Shown here: positions 1 through 8,177 of the stretch, piece by piece | How the letters are laid out: every line of letters starts with the position of its first letter | How positions within the stretch are numbered: the first letter of the stretch is position 1 | From: Deltaproteobacteria bacterium | Lineage (GTDB): Bacteria; Desulfobacterota; Binatia; UBA9968 | Direction: 5' to 3' | NCBI GenBank assembly: GCA_005879435.1 | Contig: VBKX01000415.1 | Span: forward strand, 1 to 18,158 | DNA: 18,158 nucleotides | Notes under the pieces: model-generated | Databases searched by the model: none | What the model saw: the letters and a program-made list of their open reading frames with translations, nothing else | What the model was told of the DNA's origin: nothing | Program-made: the position numbers and the translations under genes

Positions 1-1789
1 AGCCTATCAGTTCACTGGGAAACAGCCAGTTATGCTCGACACACCGATACGTCTCTTTAGACACCATCCCCTGGGTCAATAGATTCGTAAACGGTTCATC
101 GACTTTCGCCAGTCCCAAATCGCGCAACGCTTTGGTAAAAAAGCGCGCGTAGAGAAGGTGCAGCACGGCGTGCTCGACGCCGCCGATGTACTGATCCACC
201 GCCATCCAGTAGCGCGCTTTTTCAACATCGAAGGGCGCTTCGGTGAATCTGGCTGACGTGTAGCGCAGAAAATACCACGAAGAATCCACAAACGTGTCCA
301 TGGTGTCGGTTTCGCGGCGGGCCGGGCCGCCGCACTTCGGACAGGCAACTTGTGAAAAAAGCTTGCTTTCGCTGAGCGGCGAGCCACCCTTGCCGGTAAA
401 CGGAACATCTTTCGGAAGCATGACCGGTAGTTGATCTTCCGGAACAGCTACCGTGCCGCACCGATCGCAGTAAATGATTGGGATCGGCGTCCCCCAATAG
501 CGCTGCCGCGATACACCCCAATCGCGCAGGCGATATCGAATCGCCTTTTTACCCCAGCCTTTTTCTTCCGAGTGAGCCGCGATCTGTTCTTTTCCTGCCG
601 TATTCGCCAGGCCCGAAAAGCCGGCGCTATTCACCATGATGCCCTCATCGACATAGGCCTCGGTCAAATCATCTGCGGCCAGCGGCTGATCGCGCGGTTG
701 GATCACGACGCGAATCGGCAGCTGATATTTTTTTGCGAATTCAAAATCTCTTTGGTCGTGTGCGGGCACCGCCATGACCGCACCGGTGCCGTATTCCATG
801 AGCACAAAGTTAGCCAAGTAAATGGGAATGTTTTCACCGGTAAAGGGATTTCGGCAGTAGGAGCCGGTGAAGACGCCCTCCTTCTCTCCCTCTTCCGCTC
901 CGCGCTTCGCTTGGCTGACGCTTGTGAAACGCTCGATAAATGCTCTGACCGTGTCTTCCTGCGCCGTACCGGCGGAAAGTTTGCCCGCCAACGGATGTTC
1001 GGCAGCGAGGGAAACGAACGTTGCGCCGTAAATCGTATCCGGACGCGTCGTAAAGATTCGCAGCGCCCCTTCGCGGCCGACCAACGGAAAATCAATTTCG
1101 GCGCCGATCGATTTACCGATCCAGTTGCGCTGCATGGTGAGCACTTTATCGGGCCACCCGGTAAGTTTGTCCAAATCGTGGAGCAATTCTTCAGCGTAAT
1201 CGGTGATGCGGAAAAACCATTGTTCGAGCTCCTTTTGCACGACCGGCGAATCACATCGCCAGCACGCGCCGTCGATCACCTGCTCGTTCGCCAAGACCGT
1301 TTCGCACGACGGACACCAGTTGACAAAGGAGCTTTTTTTATACGCCAATCCCTTCTTGAAAAACTGCAGAAAGATCCACTGATTCCAGCGATAGTAGTCA
1401 GGCTCGCACGTGGCAATCTCGCGATCCCAGTCGTAAGAAAGCCCCATGCGCTTGAGCTGGGTCTTCATGTAAAGAATATTTTCCCGGGTCCATGCTTCGG
1501 GATGCACGCCGCGCTCGATCGCCGCGTTTTCCGCCGGCAAGCCGAAGGCGTCCCAGCCCATCGGATGAAGCGTGTTGAAACCGCGCATGCGCTTGTAACG
1601 CGCAATTACGTCACCGATGGAGTAATTGCGCACGTGCCCCATGTGAATGCGGCCGGAAGGATAAGGAAACATCTCCAGGACGTAATATTTCGGCTCACTT
1701 GAATTCTGGGTGACGTGAAATGCCTGGTCTTCTTCCCAGCGGCGCTGCCATTTTTCCTCTATGGCTTTGGGTTGATAACGCTCTTCCAT
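1..1789 (-). CDS. leuS: Leucyl-tRNA synthetase, N-terminal ~596 residues (3' end beyond window)
   Basis: This class I aminoacyl-tRNA synthetase charges tRNA-Leu in the cytoplasm. The frame is open from the ATG at 1789 to the window edge, about 596 codons of a family usually near 820-870 residues. Seen in order: the HIGH-type signature HMGH at residues 49-52; the GWDAFGLPAENAA motif; a Cys-pair zinc module (CPSC, then CWRC); the CP1 editing domain with TTRPDTIYGATF; and YGTGAVMAVPAHDQRDFEFA, whose Asp is the conserved editing residue. The RDWGVSRQRYWG block follows. The KMSKS loop would lie off the left edge. The start lies 10 bp after the nusB stop and has no strong Shine-Dalgarno, so translation may be coupled to nusB. 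The editing site looks complete, so proofreading should be intact. Confidence 0.97.
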   Translation of the reverse strand, partial: MEERYQPKAIEEKWQRRWEEDQAFHVTQNSSEPKYYVLEMFPYPSGRIHMGHVRNYSIGDVIARYKRMRGFNTLHPMGWDAFGLPAENAAIERGVHPEAWTRENILYMKTQLKRMGLSYDWDREIATCEPDYYRWNQWIFLQFFKKGLAYKKSSFVNWCPSCETVLANEQVIDGACWRCDSPVVQKELEQWFFRITDYAEELLHDLDKLTGWPDKVLTMQRNWIGKSIGAEIDFPLVGREGALRIFTTRPDTIYGATFVSLAAEHPLAGKLSAGTAQEDTVRAFIERFTSVSQAKRGAEEGEKEGVFTGSYCRNPFTGENIPIYLANFVLMEYGTGAVMAVPAHDQRDFEFAKKYQLPIRVVIQPRDQPLAADDLTEAYVDEGIMVNSAGFSGLANTAGKEQIAAHSEEKGWGKKAIRYRLRDWGVSRQRYWGTPIPIIYCDRCGTVAVPEDQLPVMLPKDVPFTGKGGSPLSESKLFSQVACPKCGGPARRETDTMDTFVDSSWYFLRYTSARFTEAPFDVEKARYWMAVDQYIGGVEHAVLHLLYARFFTKALRDLGLAKVDEPFTNLLTQGMVSKETYRCVEHNWLFPSELIG

Positions 1790-1799
1790 AATTTTTCGA

Positions 1800-2321
1800 T
1801 TATGGCGATTTATCGCCGCTCGCGTGCGCCACGTGATCCAAGACCCCATTGATGAACGTGGCCGATTCGGCGCTGCCAAAGCGTTTACCGATTTCGATGG
1901 CCTCGTCCAAGCTGACGCGCGACGGGATGTCGGGACAAAAGACCAATTCGTAGGTCGCCACTCGCAAGACCACTAGATCGACTTTCGCCAAGCGTGCGAG
2001 CTTCCAATTTTCCGTGCATTTTTCGATCAGGCGGTCGATCTCCGCGCGCTGGCTCACCACTCCAGAAACCAATCGGCGCGCAAACTCCTTGGCTGGCGCG
2101 TTGCCCTCGAAATGCTGCAAAAACATATCCACCGCCGCAACCGAAGCATCGGCCGTTATTTCGATTTGATACAGCGCTTGGAGCGCCAGCTCACGCCCTT
2201 TGCGTCGCGTGGTATTAATCGACTGCCCAGGCGAAAACGTTTCCTGATTCTCTGACAATGGCAACTCAAACGTAAGTGCGGTGAAATCGTAATGAGCGCT
2301 ACGACAGCTGCCGAATAACAT
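1800..2321 (-). CDS. nusB: Transcription antitermination factor NusB
   Basis: NusB binds boxA RNA with S10 (NusE) in rRNA antitermination complexes. The recognisable NusB fold begins at about residue 35 (TTRRKGRELALQALYQIEI). It continues to the C-terminal signature: VDLVVLRVATYEL, then SLDEAIEIGKRFG, then FINGVLD. The longest frame (173 residues, ATG at 2321) overlaps the end of ribH by 23 bp and adds about 34 non-conserved N-terminal residues compared with the roughly 140-residue norm. No ATG or GTG lies closer to the conserved region, only TTG codons (2264, 2258). The start is therefore uncertain: either an extended protein or a rare start codon. Placement between ribH and leuS is typical, since ribH-nusB is a widely conserved pair. 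Confidence 0.93.
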   Translation of the reverse strand: MLFGSCRSAHYDFTALTFELPLSENQETFSPGQSINTTRRKGRELALQALYQIEITADASVAAVDMFLQHFEGNAPAKEFARRLVSGVVSQRAEIDRLIEKCTENWKLARLAKVDLVVLRVATYELVFCPDIPSRVSLDEAIEIGKRFGSAESATFINGVLDHVAHASGDKSP

Positions 2322-2766
2322 CGATCATCTCGACAACCGTCAAGAGGGCCTCATAGCCTTTGTTGGCATCCTTCGCACCCGCGCGCTCCATGGCCTGTTG
2401 GACGTCGTCAGTGGTCAGCACACCGAAACCGATCGGAATCTTATGCGTTCGGACCGCATCGCCAATCCCCCGCGTGACCGCATCGCAAACATAGTCAAAA
2501 TGCGGGGTATCTCCGCGGATCACGGCGCCCAAACACACCAGAGCGTCGAAACGGCGGCTGGCGGCCATCTTCTCGGCGATCAGGGGAATCTCAAAGGCGC
2601 CAGGGACCCGCACAATCGTCATATTTTTATCTTCTCCGCCGTGGCTTTGAAATCCGTCCAAAGCACCTTCAAGAAGTTTTTCCGTGATGAAATGGTTGTA
2701 ACGGCTTACTACGATGCCGATCTTAAGTCCCTGCGCGTTTTTCTTGCCTTCGATCGATGCGGGCAT
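2299..2766 (-). CDS. ribH: 6,7-dimethyl-8-ribityllumazine synthase
   Basis: This enzyme condenses 5-amino-6-ribitylamino-uracil with 3,4-dihydroxy-2-butanone 4-phosphate, the penultimate riboflavin step, and usually acts as a pentamer or 60-mer. The full-length 155-residue protein shows the substrate-binding VPGAFEIP block (about residues 54-61), the GAVIRGDTPHFDYV signature with catalytic His89, and GFGVLTTDD. It lies 24 bp downstream of ribBA in the same transcription unit. Its substrate DHBP should come from the RibB half of RibBA, but that domain looks dead (see ribBA), so the DHBP source is in question. RibH itself has no missing key residue. Confidence 0.97.
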   Translation of the reverse strand: MPASIEGKKNAQGLKIGIVVSRYNHFITEKLLEGALDGFQSHGGEDKNMTIVRVPGAFEIPLIAEKMAASRRFDALVCLGAVIRGDTPHFDYVCDAVTRGIGDAVRTHKIPIGFGVLTTDDVQQAMERAGAKDANKGYEALLTVVEMIDVIRQLS

Positions 2767-2790
2767 CGCTCGTCACCGAGGGGTCAGCTT

Positions 2791-4017
2791 CTAACCCTTA
2801 GCCGGTTTGGACTCGAGATTCGTCAATAAATGGCCAAGCTTGGTTTGTTTCGTCCGCAAATAGTGGATAGTGGTGTCCCGTGGCTGAACCTCCAGCGGCA
2901 CGCGCTCGACGACTTTCACGCCATAAACTTCCAACCCGGTGATTTTGCGCGGATTGTTGGTCAACAAAGAAATTTTCTCCACGCCGAGCTCGCGCAGGAT
3001 CTGCGCGCCGATACCGTAATCGCGCAAATCTTCTTTGAATCCCAATTCCAGATTCGCCTCGACGGTGTCGCGTCCCTGGTCCTGCAGCGCGTAGGCTTTG
3101 ATCTTGTTGGTCAAGCCGATACCGCGGCCTTCCTGATGCATGTAAATGAGCACTCCTCGCCCTTGCTCGTCGATCAGCCGCAGCGATTGACGGATCTGGT
3201 CCCCGCAATCGCAACGTTCCGAGCCGAACACATCGCCGGTCAGGCATTCGGAATGGACCCGAACTAAGACCTGTTCGGCGTGACTGATATCGCCTTTAAC
3301 GAGCGCCATATGTTCGAGGCCGTCAACCTCGTTGCGAAAAACAATCGCCCGATACATGCCGCCGTGAATCGTCGGAAATTCTTCTTCAGCGACGCGCCTC
3401 ACCAAGCTTTCGTTGCGCAAGCGATGAGCGATCAGGTCTGCCACCGAGACGATTTTAAGTCCCTCTTGCTGGGCCAGCCGTTGGAGTGCCGGTAGTATCG
3501 CCACCGAACCATCGTCGGCCAAAATCTGGCAGATAGCGCCCGCCGGTTTGAAGCCGGCCAAGCGGGCTAAATCCACCGACGCATCGGTGCGGCCCGAACG
3601 CGCCAACACGCCGCCGCTGCGGGCCTGAAGCGGCTGCACGTGGCCGGGAATAACGAGATCTTCGTGCTTCGTACTATCCGCGATCGCCGCCTGGATTGTA
3701 TGCGCGCGTCCCTGCGCTGAAACTCCGTGGACGCCTTCCAATCTCACGGAAAAGGACGCGCCGCAAAGCAGACCCGCCAGTCGGCTGTTCTCTTCCGCAA
3801 TCATCGGAATTCCCAGTTCGCGAATTCGCTCGTCGATCAGCGTCACATAGATAATGCCGCGCCCGTGTTGTAGCAAATAATTGAGGCTCTGGGCGGTTAC
3901 TTTTTCGGCCGCGAGACAGAAGAAACCGTCGCTATCGGGCGAATCTTCGTCGACCAAAATGACCGGCCGGCCGTTGCGGATTTCCTCGATACCTTCTTCA
4001 ATCGTAGAGAGCGGCAT
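2791..4017 (-). CDS. ribBA: RibBA-type GTP cyclohydrolase II with degenerate DHBP synthase domain
   Basis: This is a 408-residue two-domain protein. The C-terminal half (about 205-408) is a complete GTP cyclohydrolase II: zinc cysteines C258, C269 and C271 in SECLTGDVFGSERCDCGDQ, then MHQEGRGIGL, KAYALQDQGRDTVEAN and LLTNNPRKI. It opens GTP for the pyrimidine branch of riboflavin synthesis. The N-terminal half (1-200) is the DHBP synthase fold by length and by blocks such as LAAEKVT, PGHV and LARLAGFKPAGAIC. Compared with E. coli RibB from memory, the DDEDRENEGD loop reads DEDSPDSDGFF, Cys66 is Tyr57, metal ligand His153 is Arg143 and Glu174 is Gln164; only the His136 equivalent (H126) remains. 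I infer that the N-terminal domain is catalytically inactive. The frame is intact, so this looks like evolved degeneration and not decay. The ATG at 4017 follows ribE by 38 bp. Confidence 0.93.
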   Translation of the reverse strand: MPLSTIEEGIEEIRNGRPVILVDEDSPDSDGFFCLAAEKVTAQSLNYLLQHGRGIIYVTLIDERIRELGIPMIAEENSRLAGLLCGASFSVRLEGVHGVSAQGRAHTIQAAIADSTKHEDLVIPGHVQPLQARSGGVLARSGRTDASVDLARLAGFKPAGAICQILADDGSVAILPALQRLAQQEGLKIVSVADLIAHRLRNESLVRRVAEEEFPTIHGGMYRAIVFRNEVDGLEHMALVKGDISHAEQVLVRVHSECLTGDVFGSERCDCGDQIRQSLRLIDEQGRGVLIYMHQEGRGIGLTNKIKAYALQDQGRDTVEANLELGFKEDLRDYGIGAQILRELGVEKISLLTNNPRKITGLEVYGVKVVERVPLEVQPRDTTIHYLRTKQTKLGHLLTNLESKPAKG

Positions 4018-4055
4018 GGAACTGAGCGTTTCGAATTCATATGCGCGACATACTT

Positions 4056-4646
4056 CTAGCGTCGTCGCATGAAGCTTTGCACATATTTCCCGATCAAATC
4101 GGTTTCGATGTTGACTTTATCACCAACCTTCCGAGCGCGCAAATTAGTGTGCTTCATGGTAAATGGAATGATCGCCACCGAAAATCGCCGCTTTCGGCAA
4201 ACATTGACCGTCAAGCTAATGCCGTCGACGGCGACCGACCCTTTCGGTACGAGCAAGGCGCCGAGAAGCGCGGGAACCGCAAAAGTAACGATGGTGAACT
4301 CGCCTTCCTGTTCAATCGTCTCAATCGTGCCGAGACCGTCGACATGGCCGGTCACTAGATGTCCGCCGAGCCGATCCGCCAAGCGCATCGGCCGCTCCAG
4401 GTTGACGGAACTACCGACGGCCAAGGTTTCCAAGTTGGTGCGCTGCAACGTCTCCGGGGAAACATCCACGGTAAACGTCTTGCTGCTCTTCCTAACAACG
4501 GTTAAGCAGGCACCATTGACGGCAACGCTCGCGCCCCGCGGCATCGAATGCACCGGCAGGTTGGTCTTCACAGTTAAGACTGCCGCATTGTTTTCCAGCC
4601 GCAGCACGCCAATTGTTCCCACGTCTTCGATAAGTCCGGTAAACAT
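4056..4646 (-). CDS. ribE: Riboflavin synthase, alpha subunit
   Basis: This enzyme dismutates two molecules of 6,7-dimethyl-8-ribityllumazine to riboflavin and the pyrimidine that RibH reuses. The 196-residue protein has the two tandem lumazine-binding barrels of the family. Barrel 1 runs from MFTGLIEDVG to about residue 90, with VNGACLTV and a SPETL block. Barrel 2 starts near GGHLVTGHVDG, with VDGISLTVN and HTNL. I chose the ATG at 4646 because MFTGLIE is the near-universal N terminus and GGAG sits 9 nt upstream; a longer frame from 4682 adds only 12 unsupported residues. It lies 49 bp after ribD and 38 bp before ribBA. Some databases call this gene ribC. Confidence 0.96.
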   Translation of the reverse strand: MFTGLIEDVGTIGVLRLENNAAVLTVKTNLPVHSMPRGASVAVNGACLTVVRKSSKTFTVDVSPETLQRTNLETLAVGSSVNLERPMRLADRLGGHLVTGHVDGLGTIETIEQEGEFTIVTFAVPALLGALLVPKGSVAVDGISLTVNVCRKRRFSVAIIPFTMKHTNLRARKVGDKVNIETDLIGKYVQSFMRRR

Positions 4647-4695
4647 GCGCCCAATCTCCAACTCCTGATCGAATCTCGTCAATGACCGGCCGCCT

Positions 4696-5799
4696 CTACA
4701 GATAACCGGTGACCATTAAATCACCGCCGGAATTCATTGCGTGCAGATTCTTGACCGGCACCGACTGTTTCACCCGTCTAATACCCAACCGTTCGATCAT
4801 TGCCCATCCATCCCCGCCAAGAATTTTTGGTGCGTAGAAAAAAATAATCTTATCGACGATTTTTTCTTTGACTGCCGACGCGGCGATGCCCGCCCCTCCT
4901 TCAATCATCACGGTGACGACTCCTGAAGCCGCGAGCTTTCGCAGCAGAGGGCGCCATGCTACCTTGCCGCGCTTAAGCGGCAGTGGCCATACCTGCGCGC
5001 CCAGCGCTTCGATCGCGCGCGTCTTTGCTGCGGAAACCCGAGTCCCCGTCGCGACGATCGTCTTTGCCGGATCGACTTGGCGCAGAATGCGCGCAGAAAG
5101 CGGAATACTTAGACGGCTATCCAAGACGATCCGCCACGGGTTACGGCCGCGCGGAATTCGACATGTCAGTTGAGGATCATCGGCTTTCACAGTTCCTACG
5201 CCAACGACGACGGCATCGACCGCATTGCGCATCCGGTGAACGATTTGGCGCGAATCTTCACCGCTGATCCAGTGCGCATCGCCATTAGCTGCGGCGATTT
5301 TGCCATCCAAAGTAGCTGCCAGTTTGAGAGTTACGAACGGCAGCCGGCGAGTAATGAATTTCGCGAAACTCTCGATGAGCGCGCGGCAGTCGTTTTCCAA
5401 CACGCCGACGCGAACTTTAATCCCCGCCCGCCGTAGCCGGCGAAAGCCCTGTCCCGCGACTAGAGGGTTGGGGTCCCTCGTGCCACATACCACTTCTTTG
5501 ATCCCGGCACGGATCAACGCCTGCGTACACGGCGGCGTACGACCGTAATGGTTGCATGGTTCCAGAGTGATATAGAGTGTCGCGCCCCGGGCCTTCGGAC
5601 CGGCGTGCTTGAGCGCGACGATTTCAGCATGATCGCCACCGGCGAATCGATGGAAGCCGGTGCCGACGATCCGGCCGCCGCGCACCAGCACGGCGCCGAC
5701 AATAGGGTTGGGGCTGGTCCGGCCCGCCGCCCTGCGCGCCAGACGGCAAGCCACGCGTAAGTATCGTTTATCGGAGTCGCTCCACGAGGCGCCGGACAA
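4696..5799 (-). CDS. ribD: Bifunctional riboflavin deaminase/reductase RibD
   Basis: RibD deaminates 2,5-diamino-6-ribosylamino-pyrimidinone phosphate and then reduces the ribosyl chain with NADPH (riboflavin steps 2-3). The deaminase domain shows HAE at residues 57-59 and PCNHYGRTPPC with zinc ligands C82 and C91. The reductase domain, from about residue 150, shows KLAATLDGKIA, WISGEDSR, VGVGTVKADDP and the late IEGGAGIAAS block. The start is inferred: the open frame continues to 6090 but there it only shadows nrdR. The TTG at 5799 lies 5 bp after the nrdR stop with an AAGG-containing purine run just upstream, and gives 367 residues, the usual length. The TSPNP block then falls at residues 28-32, a little deeper than usual. 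Confidence 0.95.
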   Translation of the reverse strand: MSGASWSDSDKRYLRVACRLARRAAGRTSPNPIVGAVLVRGGRIVGTGFHRFAGGDHAEIVALKHAGPKARGATLYITLEPCNHYGRTPPCTQALIRAGIKEVVCGTRDPNPLVAGQGFRRLRRAGIKVRVGVLENDCRALIESFAKFITRRLPFVTLKLAATLDGKIAAANGDAHWISGEDSRQIVHRMRNAVDAVVVGVGTVKADDPQLTCRIPRGRNPWRIVLDSRLSIPLSARILRQVDPAKTIVATGTRVSAAKTRAIEALGAQVWPLPLKRGKVAWRPLLRKLAASGVVTVMIEGGAGIAASAVKEKIVDKIIFFYAPKILGGDGWAMIERLGIRRVKQSVPVKNLHAMNSGGDLMVTGYL

Positions 5800-5804
5800 C
5801 GGAG

Positions 5805-6308
5805 CTATTCCCTTCTGCGTCCCGGTTCGGCAGTTTTGGCCAGCGGCAAACCTTTGCGTTCTTTGATCAGCTCCTCCAACTCGACCATAAACTCGCCGAT
5901 ATCCTTGAAGGAGCGGTACACCGATGCGAAACGGACGTAGGCTACGGGATCGGTATCGTGAAGCTCGCGCATCAGCGCTTCGCCGATCACGGAACTGGGG
6001 ATTTCTTTTTCGCCGCGCTCTTGCAGCGTGCGCTCGATGCGATCGGCGATCGTCTCGATGGTATTGATGCTGACCGGACGCTTTTCGCACGCGCGTTTCA
6101 AACCGTTGACGATTTTTATCCGATCGTAAGCTTCGCGCCGGCCGTCTTTTTTTACCACCAACGGCATCATTTCTTCGACGCGTTCATAAGTCGTAAAGCG
6201 CCGCGTGCAGCGCTCGCATTCGCGCCGGCGCCGGATCATATTGCTATCCTTGCTCAATCGCGAATCGATGACGCGGTTTTCCGTCTCGTGGCAAAAAGGA
6301 CATTTCAT
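5805..6308 (-). CDS. nrdR: Transcriptional repressor NrdR
   Basis: NrdR is a nucleotide-sensing repressor that binds NrdR boxes upstream of ribonucleotide reductase genes. The 167-residue protein has the N-terminal zinc ribbon (C3, C6, C31, C34), the RRRRECERC basic stretch, and an ATP-cone domain from about residue 46 (PLVVKKDGRREAYDRIKI), ending with VAYVRFASVYRSFKDI. The start MKCPFC is the invariant family N terminus. No RNR genes are in the window; the link to ribD is a common neighbourhood in proteobacteria and not a functional partnership seen here. The gene is separated from glyA by 85 bp containing an inverted repeat. The C-terminal tail (AKTAEPGRRRE) is a short unconserved extension. 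Confidence 0.97.
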   Translation of the reverse strand: MKCPFCHETENRVIDSRLSKDSNMIRRRRECERCTRRFTTYERVEEMMPLVVKKDGRREAYDRIKIVNGLKRACEKRPVSINTIETIADRIERTLQERGEKEIPSSVIGEALMRELHDTDPVAYVRFASVYRSFKDIGEFMVELEELIKERKGLPLAKTAEPGRRRE

Positions 6309-6337
6309 AATAAGAATCGAAGAAAGAGGATCGAAGT

Positions 6338-6384
6338 TAGAAGATCGCTACGGACAATCCTCCATCCCAATCTTCGATCTTCTA
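6338..6384. repeat. Inverted repeat between glyA and nrdR
   Basis: TAGAAGATCG (6338-6347) and its perfect complement CGATCTTCTA (6375-6384) flank a 27-nt spacer. Extra copies of the core GATCGAAG/CTTCGATC occur at 6329-6336 and 6372-6379, so two alternative pairings are possible. In the minus-strand transcript this lies just downstream of the glyA stop. It lacks a T-run, so it is a weak terminator candidate and could instead be an mRNA-stabilising hairpin or a binding site. Confidence 0.45.
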
Positions 6385-6393
6385 GCCCTCCAG

Positions 6394-7647
6394 CTAAGCT
6401 TTCCCCAACCGATGCGGATAGACGGGAAACCTCCTGCACAGACTGCCGACTTCACCGGCAATTCCTTGCAGCGCGGCGTCATCGCCCACATGTTTCAGCG
6501 CTCGGGAAATGAAATCACCGATCAAGTCCATCTCCGTTTCTTTCATGCCGCGCGTGGTCACGGCCGGCGTGCCGATGCGCACGCCGCTAGTGACAAACGG
6601 CGAGCGCGTGTCGAACGGCACGGCGTTGCGATTGACGGTAATGCGCGCTTTATCCAAAGTCTCTTGCGCTACCTTGCCCGTGAGCTCGGATTTACGCAAA
6701 TCGACCAGCATCAAATGATTGTCGGTGCCGTCCGACGTGAGGCGAAATCCGGCGCGCATCAGTGCCTTGGCCAGCGTCTGGGCGTTCTTGACGATCTGCT
6801 GCTGGTAGATTTTGAATTCCGGGCTTAAAGCTTCTTTGAGCGCCACCGCTTTAGCGGCGATCACGTGCATCAACGGACCGCCTTGCATGCCCGGAAAAAC
6901 CCGGCTATCGACGATCTTCGCATGCTCGGCTTTGCAGAGCACCAGACCGCCGCGCGGCCCGCGTAAAGTTTTATGCGTGGTTGTCGTAACGAAATCCGCG
7001 TAGGGCACCGGACTCGGGTGTAAGCCCGCCGCGATCAATCCGGCGATGTGCGCCATGTCGACCATCAGCAAGGCACCCACCTGGTCGGCGACTTGACGAA
7101 ACCTGGAATAATCGATGATGCGAGGATAGGCACTCGCACCGGCGATGATCAATTTGGGGCGATGTTCCTTCGCGAGCCGCTCGACCTCGTCGTAGTCGAT
7201 GGTTTCGGTCTTTTCCGAAACGCCGTAGGGAACCACTTTGTAAATAAATCCAGAAAAATTAACCGGGCTGCCCATCGACAGATGGCCGCCGTGGGCCAGG
7301 TTCATTCCCAAATAAGTGTCGCCTGGCTTTAACACCGCGAGATAGACCGTCATGTTGGCTTGCGAGCCCGAATGAGGCTGCACGTTCGCGTGATCGGCGC
7401 CGAATAGCTCTTTGGCCCGCGCGATCGCCAACGACTCGACTTCATCGACAAACTCGCAGCCGCCATAATACCGCTTGCCCGGATAGCCTTCGGCGTACTT
7501 GTTGGTCATCACGCAACCTTGCGCCTCCAACACCGCTTCGCTCACGACGTTTTCAGATGCGATCAGCTCCAGGTTGCCTTCCAGTCTCTGCGTTTCTTTC
7601 TGAATTGCCGAGAAAACGGCCGGATCGACTTGTTCTAGAAATGACAT
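6394..7647 (-). CDS. glyA: Serine hydroxymethyltransferase
   Basis: This PLP enzyme interconverts serine and glycine while charging tetrahydrofolate with a one-carbon unit. The complete 417-residue protein shows LIASENVVSEAVLEAQG near the N terminus, NKYAEGYPGKRYYGG, PHSGSQAN, and DMAHIAGL. The PLP-lysine motif TTTTHKTLRGPRGG carries K226. The ATG at 7647 is supported by AAGGA about 6 nt upstream, placed in the 15-bp gap after the rpiB stop, so glyA is probably cotranscribed with rpiB. No residues look abnormal. Confidence 0.98.
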   Translation of the reverse strand: MSFLEQVDPAVFSAIQKETQRLEGNLELIASENVVSEAVLEAQGCVMTNKYAEGYPGKRYYGGCEFVDEVESLAIARAKELFGADHANVQPHSGSQANMTVYLAVLKPGDTYLGMNLAHGGHLSMGSPVNFSGFIYKVVPYGVSEKTETIDYDEVERLAKEHRPKLIIAGASAYPRIIDYSRFRQVADQVGALLMVDMAHIAGLIAAGLHPSPVPYADFVTTTTHKTLRGPRGGLVLCKAEHAKIVDSRVFPGMQGGPLMHVIAAKAVALKEALSPEFKIYQQQIVKNAQTLAKALMRAGFRLTSDGTDNHLMLVDLRKSELTGKVAQETLDKARITVNRNAVPFDTRSPFVTSGVRIGTPAVTTRGMKETEMDLIGDFISRALKHVGDDAALQGIAGEVGSLCRRFPVYPHRLGKA

Positions 7648-7662
7648 ATGGATTCCTTCGCG

Positions 7663-8136
7663 CTATTCCTTCTTTGTTTCGGGAGCGAGCCGAATACCCA
7701 GATCTCTTTCGGTTTGCGTAATTTTGTCGACGCGCCGCTGGTGCCGACCCCCGGCAAATGGCGTGGTCAGCCAAACTTCGATGATTTGTTGAGCCAATAA
7801 CGGGTCGGTCTTCGCGCCGCTTAGAACCAGTACGTTCGCATCGTTGTGCTCGCGGCTCGAGCGGGCGCCGTCGAGGTCCTGCACCAGCGCCGCCCGCACG
7901 CCGGGAAACTTATTGGCGATGATCGACATACCGATGCCGCTCGTGCAAACAAGCACACCTCGATCTGCATCGCCCGCGACGACGCTGCGGCACACCGAGC
8001 GCGCATAATCTGGATAATCCACCGAGTCCTTGCCGTGGGTACCGTGATCATACACGTCAAGCCCCTTGGAGCGCAGACGATCCAGAAGAAAGTTCTTGAG
8101 CTCCACGCCGCCGTGGTCGCAACCGAATACGATCAT
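7663..8136 (-). CDS. rpiB: Ribose 5-phosphate isomerase B
   Basis: RpiB interconverts ribose 5-phosphate and ribulose 5-phosphate; the latter is the substrate of DHBP synthase. Family marks are GCDHGG at residues 5-10, DYPDYA, the catalytic Cys64 in LVCTSGIGMSI, NKFPGVRA, the EHNDAN block with His97, and AGGRHQRRVDKI. The ATG at 8136 gives 157 residues. An in-frame TTG at 8145 would add three (M-R-I); homologues commonly have one or two residues more than the ATG form, so either start is possible. No clear Shine-Dalgarno is present. It is followed closely by glyA. A terminator-like hairpin lies upstream, between it and acpP. Confidence 0.95.
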   Translation of the reverse strand: MIVFGCDHGGVELKNFLLDRLRSKGLDVYDHGTHGKDSVDYPDYARSVCRSVVAGDADRGVLVCTSGIGMSIIANKFPGVRAALVQDLDGARSSREHNDANVLVLSGAKTDPLLAQQIIEVWLTTPFAGGRHQRRVDKITQTERDLGIRLAPETKKE

Positions 8137-8177
8137 AATTCGCAATCGAACTTGACCCGCATTATTGAAATAAAGAA

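Noticed and set aside
431..1702. 423-residue open frame on the plus strand
   Set aside because: It lies antisense to leuS, whose motifs are continuous on the minus strand; the plus-strand translation has no family pattern.
5800..6090. 97-residue N-terminal extension of ribD
   Set aside because: It is Arg-rich shadow sequence of nrdR in another frame, and RibD homologues begin shortly before the TSPNP block.
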